Translations under genes and position numbers: made by a program
Source: an uncultured Prevotellaceae bacterium
GTDB lineage: Bacteria; Bacteroidota; Bacteroidia; Bacteroidales; Muribaculaceae
NCBI GenBank assembly: GCA_937904375.1
Contig: CALDIG010000092.1
Span: forward strand, 1-24,453
Length of the DNA stretch: 24,453 bases
Reading direction: 5' to 3'
Notes under the pieces: generated by a model
What the model was told of the DNA's origin: nothing
Databases searched by the model: none
Seen by the model: the letters and a program-made list of their open reading frames with translations, nothing else
Shown here: one piece after another, positions 5,700-14,400 of the stretch
Position numbering within the stretch: the stretch's first letter is position 1
How the letters are laid out: each line of letters starts with the position of its first letter

Positions 5700-8600
5700 A
5701 TGAGAAAATTTTTTCTAATCCTGATGGCAATTGGTGTGTCGCTGACTATGATAGCTGGCGATAAGCTAAGTGCCCCGACTAAGGTGTTCCTGCAGCAGCG
5801 TGCCAATGCCGTGGCTCAGGCTCCCGAAGGCAAGTCTATCCTTGCCTCACCAAAGACCGTGAATGGGGTGGAGTGTGTGGAATGCTTCATCTCTCTTAAT
5901 GGAGCTTCGATAGCCGAACTTGAGGCTAACGGAGTAAAAGTGACTGGCAAGTACAGCGACTTTGTGACAGCCAGTGTCCCAGTGAGCAAACTTGAGGCTG
6001 TTGCCCTGATGAAGGGTGTGAAGCAGGTGGGTATCGCCCGCAATGCCCGCAACCACACCGATGTGGCAAAGACCATCGTCAATGCCGACAAGGCGTGGGA
6101 CGGCACCAATTATGGTCTGCCACAAGGCTTTACTGGTCAAGGCGTGGTAGTAGGTCTTATCGACGACGGTATTCAGTTCAACCACCGCGCTTTCCTTGAC
6201 GACAACGGCAACTCGCGCGTCAAGGCAGTGTATTTGCCCAACGCCAGCAGCGCCAACGGCGGCACGGTAGCCACTATCGATGGCGTGCAGATGATGGGTT
6301 ATCAATACACCACCCCCAGCCAGATTGCCGCTCTCACCTGCGATGACAGTAGTGAGAGCCACGGTACCCACACCACCGGTATTGCTGCCGGTTCACATGT
6401 GGGCAACTATACTGGTATGGCTCCCGAGGCCGACCTCATTCTGTGCGGTTGCGGCTCCAGCCTCACCGAGACCGCTATCGTGAGCTCGGCAAAGTATATT
6501 GGTTGGTATGCCCAGCAGCTTGGCAAGCCCTGCGTGATCAGCATCAGTCTGGGTAGTGACACAGGACCTCACGACGGCTTGAGCAGCATTTGCCGCGCCT
6601 ATACTGAGGTTGCCAACACCTATGGCGCCGTGATACTGCTTGCCGCAGGCAACGAGGCCGATATTGTGGGTCATGCCAAAAAGACTCTCGCCAGCGATGA
6701 TGACTACATGGCAGTCACCAACAATGTGTCTGGTAGCTGGTGGGGTTCTGCCACTGGCGATTGCGACATCTGGAACAGCACCAGCGATGAGCTGCAAGTG
6801 AAAGTGATAGTAAGCGGTTCGCAGAGCGACTGGATGACAAGCGGCAGCTTTAACGGTGTCACTGTCTCGGGTGGCTTGGATGCCTACAACAACCGCTATA
6901 ACCTGTATATTGAAAGCAGCGCATCGTCAGCTACCTACGTTATTAAAGGCAGTGCTGGCAACACCATAAATGTGTTCACCGACTGCTGGTACAGCACTCT
7001 CAGCTCTTCTTCGGGCACTGTGAGCGGCTATACCATCACTCCCGGCACCTACGAAGGTTCGATGTGCGACGACATGACCTCTCCCAAGGTCATCAGTGTG
7101 GGCGCGCAAGCCTCAAAAGCCACCGACGGCTATGGTCAAGGCGATGTCGCCTACTTCTCGAGCTACGGTACCGACTGCAACGGCGTTGACCAGCCATTTG
7201 TCACCGCTCCTGGTCACTATGTTATCTCGTCGGTAAATGGCTACGACACTTATCAATCCACTTCTTGGTCGATGACTTATAACGGCACCACCTACAACTG
7301 GGGACAGATGAGCGGCACCTCGATGGCGACTCCATGTGCAGCCGGCGTGGTGGCTCTGTTCCTGCAAGCCGACCCAACCCTCGATGTGGATCGCGTGAAG
7401 GAGATTATCGCCGAGACTGCCACTGCCTATCCCTCTGGCTCCACCAGTCCTGTAATGGCACGTGGTCACGGCATCATCAATGCCTTAGACGGTATAGAGT
7501 ACATCCTTCAGCATCAAGGACCCACCATCATCGCCAAACCCGATGCGGTGACCTTTGAGGGATATGCCGGTGAGACCTATACACAGGTTGTCAAGGTTAA
7601 GGGTTATAACCTTACCCAGCCCATCACCATCACCAAGAGTGGCTCTAATGTTTATAGCGTGAGTCCCACCACCATCAGTGCCGAGGACGCCTACAACGGT
7701 GTGGATGTCACCATCACCTACGCTCCCACAGCAGCTGGCGAGACCACCGCGACCCTCACCATCGCCAACCCCGAGGCCGAGAGTCAAACGGTGACCATCA
7801 CTGGCGTGGCTCAGCCACGTGTGCCAACTCTCATCGTCACTCCTGAGAGTCTTGAATTTGCTGCCAATCTCAACAATTCAGTGTCGAAGACTATCGACCT
7901 CGTTGGAGCCTTCTTGACCAATGATGTGACAATTACTCTTAATGACAACAACAACGTGTTCAGCGTTACACCAACCAGCATACCTCAGGGCGACACTAAC
8001 GTCAATACCCATCTCACTGTCACAGTCTCTTTCAACTCGGCAGTGGAGGGCAGCTTCACCGGCTCGCTGGTTATAGCTAGCCCTGGTGCCCCGAACAAGA
8101 CTGTTGCTCTCAGTGCTATAGCTCGTGAGGGCGGTACTGCTGCCGACCCTTATCTCAATATCGCCTATTATGGGACTATCGACGAGGCTGGCGCCACCGT
8201 GAGCGGCATGAGCTCTATCTACCAGTACACTGAGAATGAGGTCGATGGATATGCTTGGCTCACCCTTTCTAACTATGGTGCCATGAAGGCCGATGAGACA
8301 CAGAACTGGCTTGAGACCGAATCGCTATCGCAATACACCAACTCTTGGAGCGCAACCGATATATTCCTGGGCAATTCGGCTTACTTTGGCAACAATTCGA
8401 GTTATTCTATCTATGGCAGTGGCGAGCAGTCGTTCTATGTTACCAATTGCTCGCAGGTGAAGGCTCTCGTGAAGGGTGGCGGCTACTCAAGCTCTAGTGC
8501 CACACTGTCGATCTTTGAGTGCACGCTCAATGCCGACGGCGCGCTCGTCGCCTCGACATCAGCCACCAGCACCGCGCAAGGCAACGATGGCGTGATAGCA

Positions 8601-9596
8601 TCGGAAGAGCTCGACGTTTCCAAGATTTATAAAGTGCAGCTCACAGGCGGCGGCTCTTACCCCGACCTCCTCGAGATAGGCTTCAAGACCGAGATCAATG
8701 GCGTTGAGACTCCTGTGGCAACAGCCGCTACTCTCGTTGGACCAACCTATTTCACTGCCAACTGGAACCCCTGCGAGGGCGCCACAAGCTACACGCTGCG
8801 CGTCATCCCCAAGAACTACGACATCCTCACCGAAGGCTTCTCCAAGTTCACCAAGGCTGGCGCTCAGGACATCAGCACCAAGCTCGACGACTACATGGAC
8901 AACATGGGCTGGACTGGCTCTAAGCTCTATGAAGCCGTGGGCGGCGTGCGTCTGGGCACTGGCTCTTCGGTAGGCACCCTCACCTCCCCGGCTCTTGACC
9001 TCACCGAGAACAAGGTCACTGTTACGTTTAAGGCCAAGACCTTCAACAACGACACCAACTGCAACCTCAAGCTGTCGTGCGGCGACGCCAGCGAGACCGT
9101 CGCTGTGGCCGATGCCAACGAGGAAATCTACACCGTGGTGCTCGACTGCAACGCTGCCGATGGGCAGAACATCACCTTTGAGACCACTGCTGGCGGCAAA
9201 CGCGTGATAATAACCAGCATCCATGTCATCGACGGAGAGCATGCCGGCACTGCCAAGTCAATCGACATCGACGGCATCACCTTCACTGGCATCACAGCCT
9301 GCAGCTACAAGGTGCCTGACCTCGACCCAGCCACTACCTACATCTACGACGTGAAGGCAGTGTATGGCGCTAAAGAGAGCCGCTGGTCTAACAAGATTTT
9401 GGTCACCACGCTCGCTGGAGGCATACCCGGCGACGTGAACGGCGACGGTGAGGTGACCAGTGTTGACGTTACTGTACTCTACAACTACCTGCTCACAGGC
9501 GATACCACCTACATGATTAACGGCGACCAGGATGGCGATGGAGAGATAACAACCACCGATGTTACTGTCGTTTATAACATTTTGCTAGGAGAGTAG
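5700..9596 (+). CDS. Secreted subtilisin-like (S8) serine peptidase ending in a dockerin-like domain
   Basis: A 1298-residue multidomain peptidase. Residues 1-20 are a signal peptide and about 21-130 a propeptide. The S8 catalytic domain spans about 140-605: Asp155 (GLIDDGIQFNH), His221 (SHGTHTTG), oxyanion Asn318 (LLAAGNEAD) and Ser541 (GTSMATPCAAG). A large insertion (about 335-455) lies between Asn and Ser. Two Ig-like repeats follow (609-704 and 708-808), then a module of unknown family at 818-998 (GATVSGMSSIY, SIYGSGEQSFYVTNC, GGGSYPDLLEIGFKTE). An Fn3-like domain (1003-1035 and 1185-1237) is split by a jelly-roll-like insert (about 1040-1180). The C-terminus (1244-1297) is a dockerin-like duplication with calcium loops DVNGDGEVTSVD and DQDGDGEITTTD. 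No cohesin is visible nearby. All catalytic residues are intact, so it should hydrolyse proteins outside the cell. It pairs with the paralogue at 11465. Confidence 0.95.
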   Translation: MRKFFLILMAIGVSLTMIAGDKLSAPTKVFLQQRANAVAQAPEGKSILASPKTVNGVECVECFISLNGASIAELEANGVKVTGKYSDFVTASVPVSKLEAVALMKGVKQVGIARNARNHTDVAKTIVNADKAWDGTNYGLPQGFTGQGVVVGLIDDGIQFNHRAFLDDNGNSRVKAVYLPNASSANGGTVATIDGVQMMGYQYTTPSQIAALTCDDSSESHGTHTTGIAAGSHVGNYTGMAPEADLILCGCGSSLTETAIVSSAKYIGWYAQQLGKPCVISISLGSDTGPHDGLSSICRAYTEVANTYGAVILLAAGNEADIVGHAKKTLASDDDYMAVTNNVSGSWWGSATGDCDIWNSTSDELQVKVIVSGSQSDWMTSGSFNGVTVSGGLDAYNNRYNLYIESSASSATYVIKGSAGNTINVFTDCWYSTLSSSSGTVSGYTITPGTYEGSMCDDMTSPKVISVGAQASKATDGYGQGDVAYFSSYGTDCNGVDQPFVTAPGHYVISSVNGYDTYQSTSWSMTYNGTTYNWGQMSGTSMATPCAAGVVALFLQADPTLDVDRVKEIIAETATAYPSGSTSPVMARGHGIINALDGIEYILQHQGPTIIAKPDAVTFEGYAGETYTQVVKVKGYNLTQPITITKSGSNVYSVSPTTISAEDAYNGVDVTITYAPTAAGETTATLTIANPEAESQTVTITGVAQPRVPTLIVTPESLEFAANLNNSVSKTIDLVGAFLTNDVTITLNDNNNVFSVTPTSIPQGDTNVNTHLTVTVSFNSAVEGSFTGSLVIASPGAPNKTVALSAIAREGGTAADPYLNIAYYGTIDEAGATVSGMSSIYQYTENEVDGYAWLTLSNYGAMKADETQNWLETESLSQYTNSWSATDIFLGNSAYFGNNSSYSIYGSGEQSFYVTNCSQVKALVKGGGYSSSSATLSIFECTLNADGALVASTSATSTAQGNDGVIASEELDVSKIYKVQLTGGGSYPDLLEIGFKTEINGVETPVATAATLVGPTYFTANWNPCEGATSYTLRVIPKNYDILTEGFSKFTKAGAQDISTKLDDYMDNMGWTGSKLYEAVGGVRLGTGSSVGTLTSPALDLTENKVTVTFKAKTFNNDTNCNLKLSCGDASETVAVADANEEIYTVVLDCNAADGQNITFETTAGGKRVIITSIHVIDGEHAGTAKSIDIDGITFTGITACSYKVPDLDPATTYIYDVKAVYGAKESRWSNKILVTTLAGGIPGDVNGDGEVTSVDVTVLYNYLLTGDTTYMINGDQDGDGEITTTDVTVVYNILLGE

Positions 9597-9622
9597 CATT
9601 TCGCGTTGATTAGAGATTTTAA

Positions 9623-9664
9623 GAGTCCGCACCACTTGCAATGAGCCTGGTGCGGGCTCTTTTT
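9623..9664 (+). terminator. Rho-independent terminator after the first subtilase
   Basis: A 12-bp stem (9623-9634 with 9648-9659, with one wobble) and a 13-nt loop are followed by a run of five T. It lies 26 bases after the stop codon at 9596. Confidence 0.8.
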
Positions 9665-9694
9665 GCTGCAAACTAGAAAAAATGCCATTAAGTT

Positions 9695-9725
9695 TTTGCT
9701 GATTGCAAAGTAATTGTTACCTTTG
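9695..9725 (+). promoter_or_regulatory. Bacteroidetes-type promoter of the AAA-like ATPase/nuclease gene
   Basis: TTTG at 9695-9698, 19 bases, then TACCTTTG at 9718-9725. The roughly 95-base leader to the ATG at 9824 contains the octamer repeat array. Confidence 0.72.
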
Positions 9726-9737
9726 TAACCGAGATAG

Positions 9738-9792
9738 CTGACAAGCAACAAGCTAATAAGTTAACAAGTTAACAAGTTGACGAGTTGACGAG
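9738..9792 (+). repeat. 8-nt tandem repeat array, consensus YTRACRAG, in a 5' leader
   Basis: Seven consecutive units: CTGACAAG, a 7-nt CAACAAG, CTAATAAG, TTAACAAG twice and TTGACGAG twice. The same octamer family occurs at 20095-20137, and in reverse orientation at 20204-20283. Related but irregular sequence (TTGACACTTAACACTTAG) continues towards the ATG at 9824. Confidence 0.75.
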
Positions 9793-9823
9793 TAGATACT
9801 TGACACTTAACACTTAGATATTT

Positions 9824-11389
9824 ATGTCACGACGTCGTTTCCCTGTAGGAGTGCAGGACTTTGAGAAAATTATCAAAGAGGGTTTTGTCTATGTAGATAA
9901 GACCGAGTATATCTATGACTTGGCCAACCATTATGGCGACGCGATGTTCCTGAGCCGCCCGAGGCGTTTCGGCAAGTCGCTGTTGTGCTCCACGCTGAGG
10001 CATTACTTCCTGGGACACAAGGAATTGTTCAAAGGTCTCGCCATCGATAAATTGGAGAAAAACTGGACGGAATACCCGGTTTTCCACTTCGATATGTCGA
10101 AATGCAAGCGCGATGATGTGGCGATGGTTTCGCGACAACTAGAGAAGCAAATTCTAGATTACGAGAAGGAGTATGATTGTGAGTCACCCGATTTAGATTG
10201 TGGAGGACGATTGGAGAATTTAATAGAGACAGCCCACAAGCTCACCGGCAACCGTGCGGTGCTCATCTTCGACGAGTACGACTCTCCTATTCTCAACGTG
10301 ATTGATGACCCTGAGAAGATGAAAGAGATAAAAAGTCTCTACAACTCGTTCTACGGTCCCGTGAAGAGCATGGGCGACCACCTTCGCTTTGTGCTTCTCA
10401 CCGGCATCACGAAGTTCTCTCAGATGTCGATATTCTCTACCATCAATAACCTTGCCAACATTTCGATGGACGAGTCGTGGGAGGGTCTGTGTGGCATAAC
10501 CGCACAAGAGCTGGAATCGAATTTCAAGGACGACATAACCCAACTTGCGAGAAAGTATAAACTCACTCCCGAAGAGATGCTGCATCGTCTTCGAGACCGC
10601 TACGACGGCTACCATTTCGGCCCGGGAATGATAGATGTGTACAATCCTTTCAGTATCGTCAATACTTTCTCAAGGATGAAGCTCGATGATTACTGGTTCT
10701 CCAGTGCCACACCTTCGGCACTGATAAAAATCCTTGACAAGTATAATTTCAAGCTCACTGATATTGAGAAAAAGAGAGTGTATGCCTCGTCTTTTGACCA
10801 GCCCTTTGATAGCATGAGAAGCTCTCTTCACATCCTTTATCAGAGTGGCTATTTAACGATTAAAGATTATGAATGGGAAGACGAGATATATACTCTTGGA
10901 ATACCTAATAAAGAGGTTTATTCAGGCCTTTACAACACTCTTATGCCCCATTATCTTAGTCCGTCTGAAGATGATAACACGTCGTTGCTGATGTCGGTTC
11001 AGCGTGCGATGCGTGACGACGACATCAACTCGGTCCTCACTGCGGTTCAGAGCTACCTCTCGTCGTTGCCTTACGACCTTGGCGTGAAGACTGAGCTTGA
11101 CTTTGAGGCAATCCTGAAAGTTCTCTTCGACTGCGTTGGCATCAAGACCAATACTGAGGTTAAGAACGCTCGTGGTCGCTGCGATGTGGTGATGAAGAAC
11201 CGCAACACGATCTATGTGCTTGAACTGAAGATTTCCACTACCGCCACGGTCGATGACGCCTTGGCGCAGATTGACGAGAAGAACTATCTGATTCCCTACT
11301 GGAACGACTTCCGCCGCAAGGTGAAGGTGGGGGTTACTGTTGATCCCGAGAGCCGCACCATCAAGGAGTGGAAAACAGTTAATGCATAA
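9824..11389 (+). CDS. AAA-like ATPase with C-terminal PD-(D/E)XK nuclease domain
   Basis: A 521-residue cytoplasmic protein of the AAA-ATPase_like (PF09820 type) plus PDDEXK_9 (PF08011 type) family. It begins FPVGVQDFEKIIKEGFVYVD at 6-25. The Walker A-like motif is SRPRRFGKS at 44-52 (K51) and Walker B is AVLIFDEYD at 145-153 (D150, E151). GITKFSQMSIFS (194-205) and RDRYDGYHFG (257-266) are family hallmarks. The C-terminal nuclease core has GRCDVVM (D454), YVLELK (E467, K469) and ALAQI (479-483). The family occurs in many near-identical copies in Bacteroidales genomes, and its role is unsettled. Length and key residues are normal, so it is probably intact. It interrupts the row of peptidase genes, has its own promoter and octamer-rich leader, and lacks a clear terminator, so it looks like an insertion rather than a functional partner. 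Confidence 0.93.
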   Translation: MSRRRFPVGVQDFEKIIKEGFVYVDKTEYIYDLANHYGDAMFLSRPRRFGKSLLCSTLRHYFLGHKELFKGLAIDKLEKNWTEYPVFHFDMSKCKRDDVAMVSRQLEKQILDYEKEYDCESPDLDCGGRLENLIETAHKLTGNRAVLIFDEYDSPILNVIDDPEKMKEIKSLYNSFYGPVKSMGDHLRFVLLTGITKFSQMSIFSTINNLANISMDESWEGLCGITAQELESNFKDDITQLARKYKLTPEEMLHRLRDRYDGYHFGPGMIDVYNPFSIVNTFSRMKLDDYWFSSATPSALIKILDKYNFKLTDIEKKRVYASSFDQPFDSMRSSLHILYQSGYLTIKDYEWEDEIYTLGIPNKEVYSGLYNTLMPHYLSPSEDDNTSLLMSVQRAMRDDDINSVLTAVQSYLSSLPYDLGVKTELDFEAILKVLFDCVGIKTNTEVKNARGRCDVVMKNRNTIYVLELKISTTATVDDALAQIDEKNYLIPYWNDFRRKVKVGVTVDPESRTIKEWKTVNA

Positions 11390-11408
11390 TTCACAATGCA
11401 TAATTCAC
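11381..11408 (+). repeat. 14-nt perfect tandem direct repeat spanning a stop codon
   Basis: AATGCATAATTCAC occurs at 11381-11394 and again at 11395-11408, with a degenerate third copy after it. The first copy supplies the last codons and the TAA stop (11387-11389) of the ATPase/nuclease gene. It could be the scar of an insertion or slippage. Confidence 0.7.
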
Positions 11409-11464
11409 AATACACAATATCTTTCTTTTTTTTATAATTATTCACTTAAATTACAAACTATCGA

Positions 11465-14400
11465 ATGAGAAAATTTTTTCTTTTTATGATGGCGGTTACT
11501 TTATCGCTTGCGGCTGTCGCTAGCGATAAACTAAGTGCGCCAACACGTGTGTTCCTGCAGCAACGCGAGAACGCCGTGCCACAGCCTACCGACGGCAAGT
11601 CAACTCTTGCCACGCCAAAGACTGTGGATGGCGTGGAGCGTGTGGAATGCTTCATCGCAATGGATGGCACTTCGATAGCCGAACTAGAGGCTGCCGGAGT
11701 GAAAGTCACTGGCAAGTTCGAGACATTTGTCACCGCCAGTGTCCCTGTGAGCAAACTTGAGGCTGTCGCTCGCCTGAGAGGCGTCAAGCAAGTGGGCATC
11801 GCCCGCAACGCGCGCCTCTTGACTGATGTGGCAAAATCTACCACCAACGCCGACAAGGCGTGGGACGGCACCAACTATGGCCTGCCCCAGGGCTTCACCG
11901 GGCAAGGCGTGGTAGTGGGCCTTATCGACGACGGCATCCAGTTCAACCACCGCGCGTTCCTCGACGAGAACGGCAACACGCGTGTCAAGGCTGTGTATAT
12001 GCCCAACGCCAGCAGCGCCAACGGCGGCACCAAAGCCACCATCGACGGCGTGGAGCTTATGGGCTACCAATATACCACCGCCAGCCAGATTGCTAACCTC
12101 ACCTGCGACGACACCGGCGAGAGCCACGGCACGCACACCACGGGTTGTGCCGCCGGCTCACAGGTGGGCAACTATGCCGGTATGGCTCCCGAGGCCGACC
12201 TCATCCTGTGCGGCTGCGGCTACAGCCTCACCGAGACCGCTATCGTGAGCTCGGCAAAGTACATAGGCAACTACGCCAAGAACGTGCTTGGCAAGCCCTG
12301 CGTGATCAGCATCAGCCTGGGTAGCGACACCGGTCCCCACGACGGCATGAGCAGCATATGCCGCGCTTATACCGAGGTCGCCAACACCTATGGCGCCGTG
12401 ATTCTGCTCGCCGCTGGCAACGAGGCCGACATCACTGGCGCCGCCGTGAAGACCCTCTCGAGCGACGACGATTACATGATGGTGCGCCACAACGTGAGCT
12501 ACACTTATTATGGTGGCGACTGCGACATCTGGAACAGCACCAGCGACGAGCTGCAAGTCAAGGTGATTGTCAACGGCTCAGAGAGTGGCTGGATGACAAG
12601 CGGCACCTACAACAACGTGACAGTCTCGGGTGGCGTAGATCAGTACAACGGTCGCTACAACCTGTATATCGCGAGCAACACCTCCACAGCTTACTATGTG
12701 ATCAAGGGCAGCGCAGGAAACACTGTTCACGTCTATACCGACTGCTATTACAGCGAGCTGGGCACCTCGGGAAGCGTGAGCGGCTACACCCTCACCCCTG
12801 GCACCTACCAGAACTCGATGTGCGACGACATGACATCGCCTAAGGTCATCAGCGTGGGAGCCATGTGTACCCGCAGCACCAGCAACGGCAGCTATGGCAC
12901 TAACGACATCGCCTACTTCTCGAGCTATGGCGTGGACTGCAACGGCGTGAACCAGCCATTCATCACCGCGCCTGGGCACTATGTGATATCTTCTATCAAC
13001 GGTTATGACTCTGGGCAATCATCCACTTGGTCAACAACCTACAACGGCACCACCTACAAGTGGGGACAGATGAGCGGCACCTCGATGGCAACACCATGTG
13101 CCGCAGGCGTGGTGGCACTGTATCTGCAAGCCGACCCCACCCTCGACGTGGACCGCGTCAAGGAGGTGATTGCCAACACCGCCACTGCCTACAGCAACCC
13201 CTCCAGCCCCGCCCTACAGCGTGGACATGGCATCATCAACGCGCTGGCAGGTATCGAGTATATCCTCGATCATCAGGGACCAACAATCATCGCCTCTCCC
13301 GATGAGCTCAGCTTTGAGGGCTATGCTGGCGAGACCTACACCCAGACCATCACCGTGAAGGGTTACAACCTCACTGGCAACATCAGCATCGCCAAGAGCG
13401 GCGACAACGTTTACAGCGTGAGCCCCACCACCATCAGTGCCGAGGACGCTTACACTGGAGTTGATGTGACCGTGACCTACGCTCCCACCGCAGCCGGCAC
13501 AACCAATGGCACCCTCACCCTCACCAGTGCCGATGCCGAGACAGTTACCGTGCCCATCACCGGTGTGGCGCAGCCCAGAGTTCCTACCATCACTGTTGAT
13601 GCCGAGACCCTGAGCTACAACGCTAAGCTGTCAACTCCAATAACCAAGACCTTGAACGTGACAGGTCTGTTCTTGACTGGCGACATCACCATCACCCTCA
13701 ACGACGCGAATGGCGTGTTCACCGTGTCGCCAACCACGATCTCTAAGAACAACACTGGCATCGATACTCCAGTAGCAGTGAGTGTGACATTCAACTCCGA
13801 TGTGGAGGGCGACTTCACCGGCTCGCTCACTCTCACCAGCGCAGGCGCCGAGACCAAGACCGTTCAACTCGTGGCCAGCGCATCCGATATGGGCATGGCA
13901 ACCGACCCATTCCTCAATATCGCCAAATATGAGACTATCGACGAGGCAGGGGCTACCGTGAGCGGCATGAGCAGCATCTACAAATATACAGAGCAAGTCG
14001 ATGGCGCTTGGCTCACCCTTTCTAACTATGGCGCTCTGCAGGCCGATGCCAACCAAAACTGGCTAGAGACATCATCGCTGTCGCAGTACACCAACACTTG
14101 GAGCGCAAGCGATGTGTTCCTTGGCGATGACGCCTACTTCGGCAGCAATACCAGCTATTCGATATATGGCAGCGGCACTCAGACCTTCTACGTGACCAAC
14201 TGCGTTCAAGCTAAGGCCTATGTTAAGGGCAGCAGCTCATCAAGTTCAAATGCTACTCTGTCGATATATGAGTGTACTCTCAATGCCAACGGCACTCTCA
14301 CTGCCGCAACAACAGCAACCGACTCTAAGCAAAGCTCCAATGGCGTGATAAGCTCGGCAGGACTTGATCCTTCCAAGATTTATAAGGTGCAGCTCGCAGG

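Noticed and set aside
5816..9242. Many long ORFs antisense or out of frame within the peptidase genes (also within 11458-16006, 16343-20075 and 20626-24114)
   Set aside because: They arise from repetitive, GC-rich coding DNA on the other strand or frame. Their translations are low-complexity with no signal peptides or domains that fit, while the sense frames encode complete peptidases.
9824..11389. Transposase or insertion sequence
   Set aside because: The protein is an AAA-like ATPase with a PD-(D/E)XK domain, not a DDE or HUH transposase, and no terminal inverted repeats were found around it.
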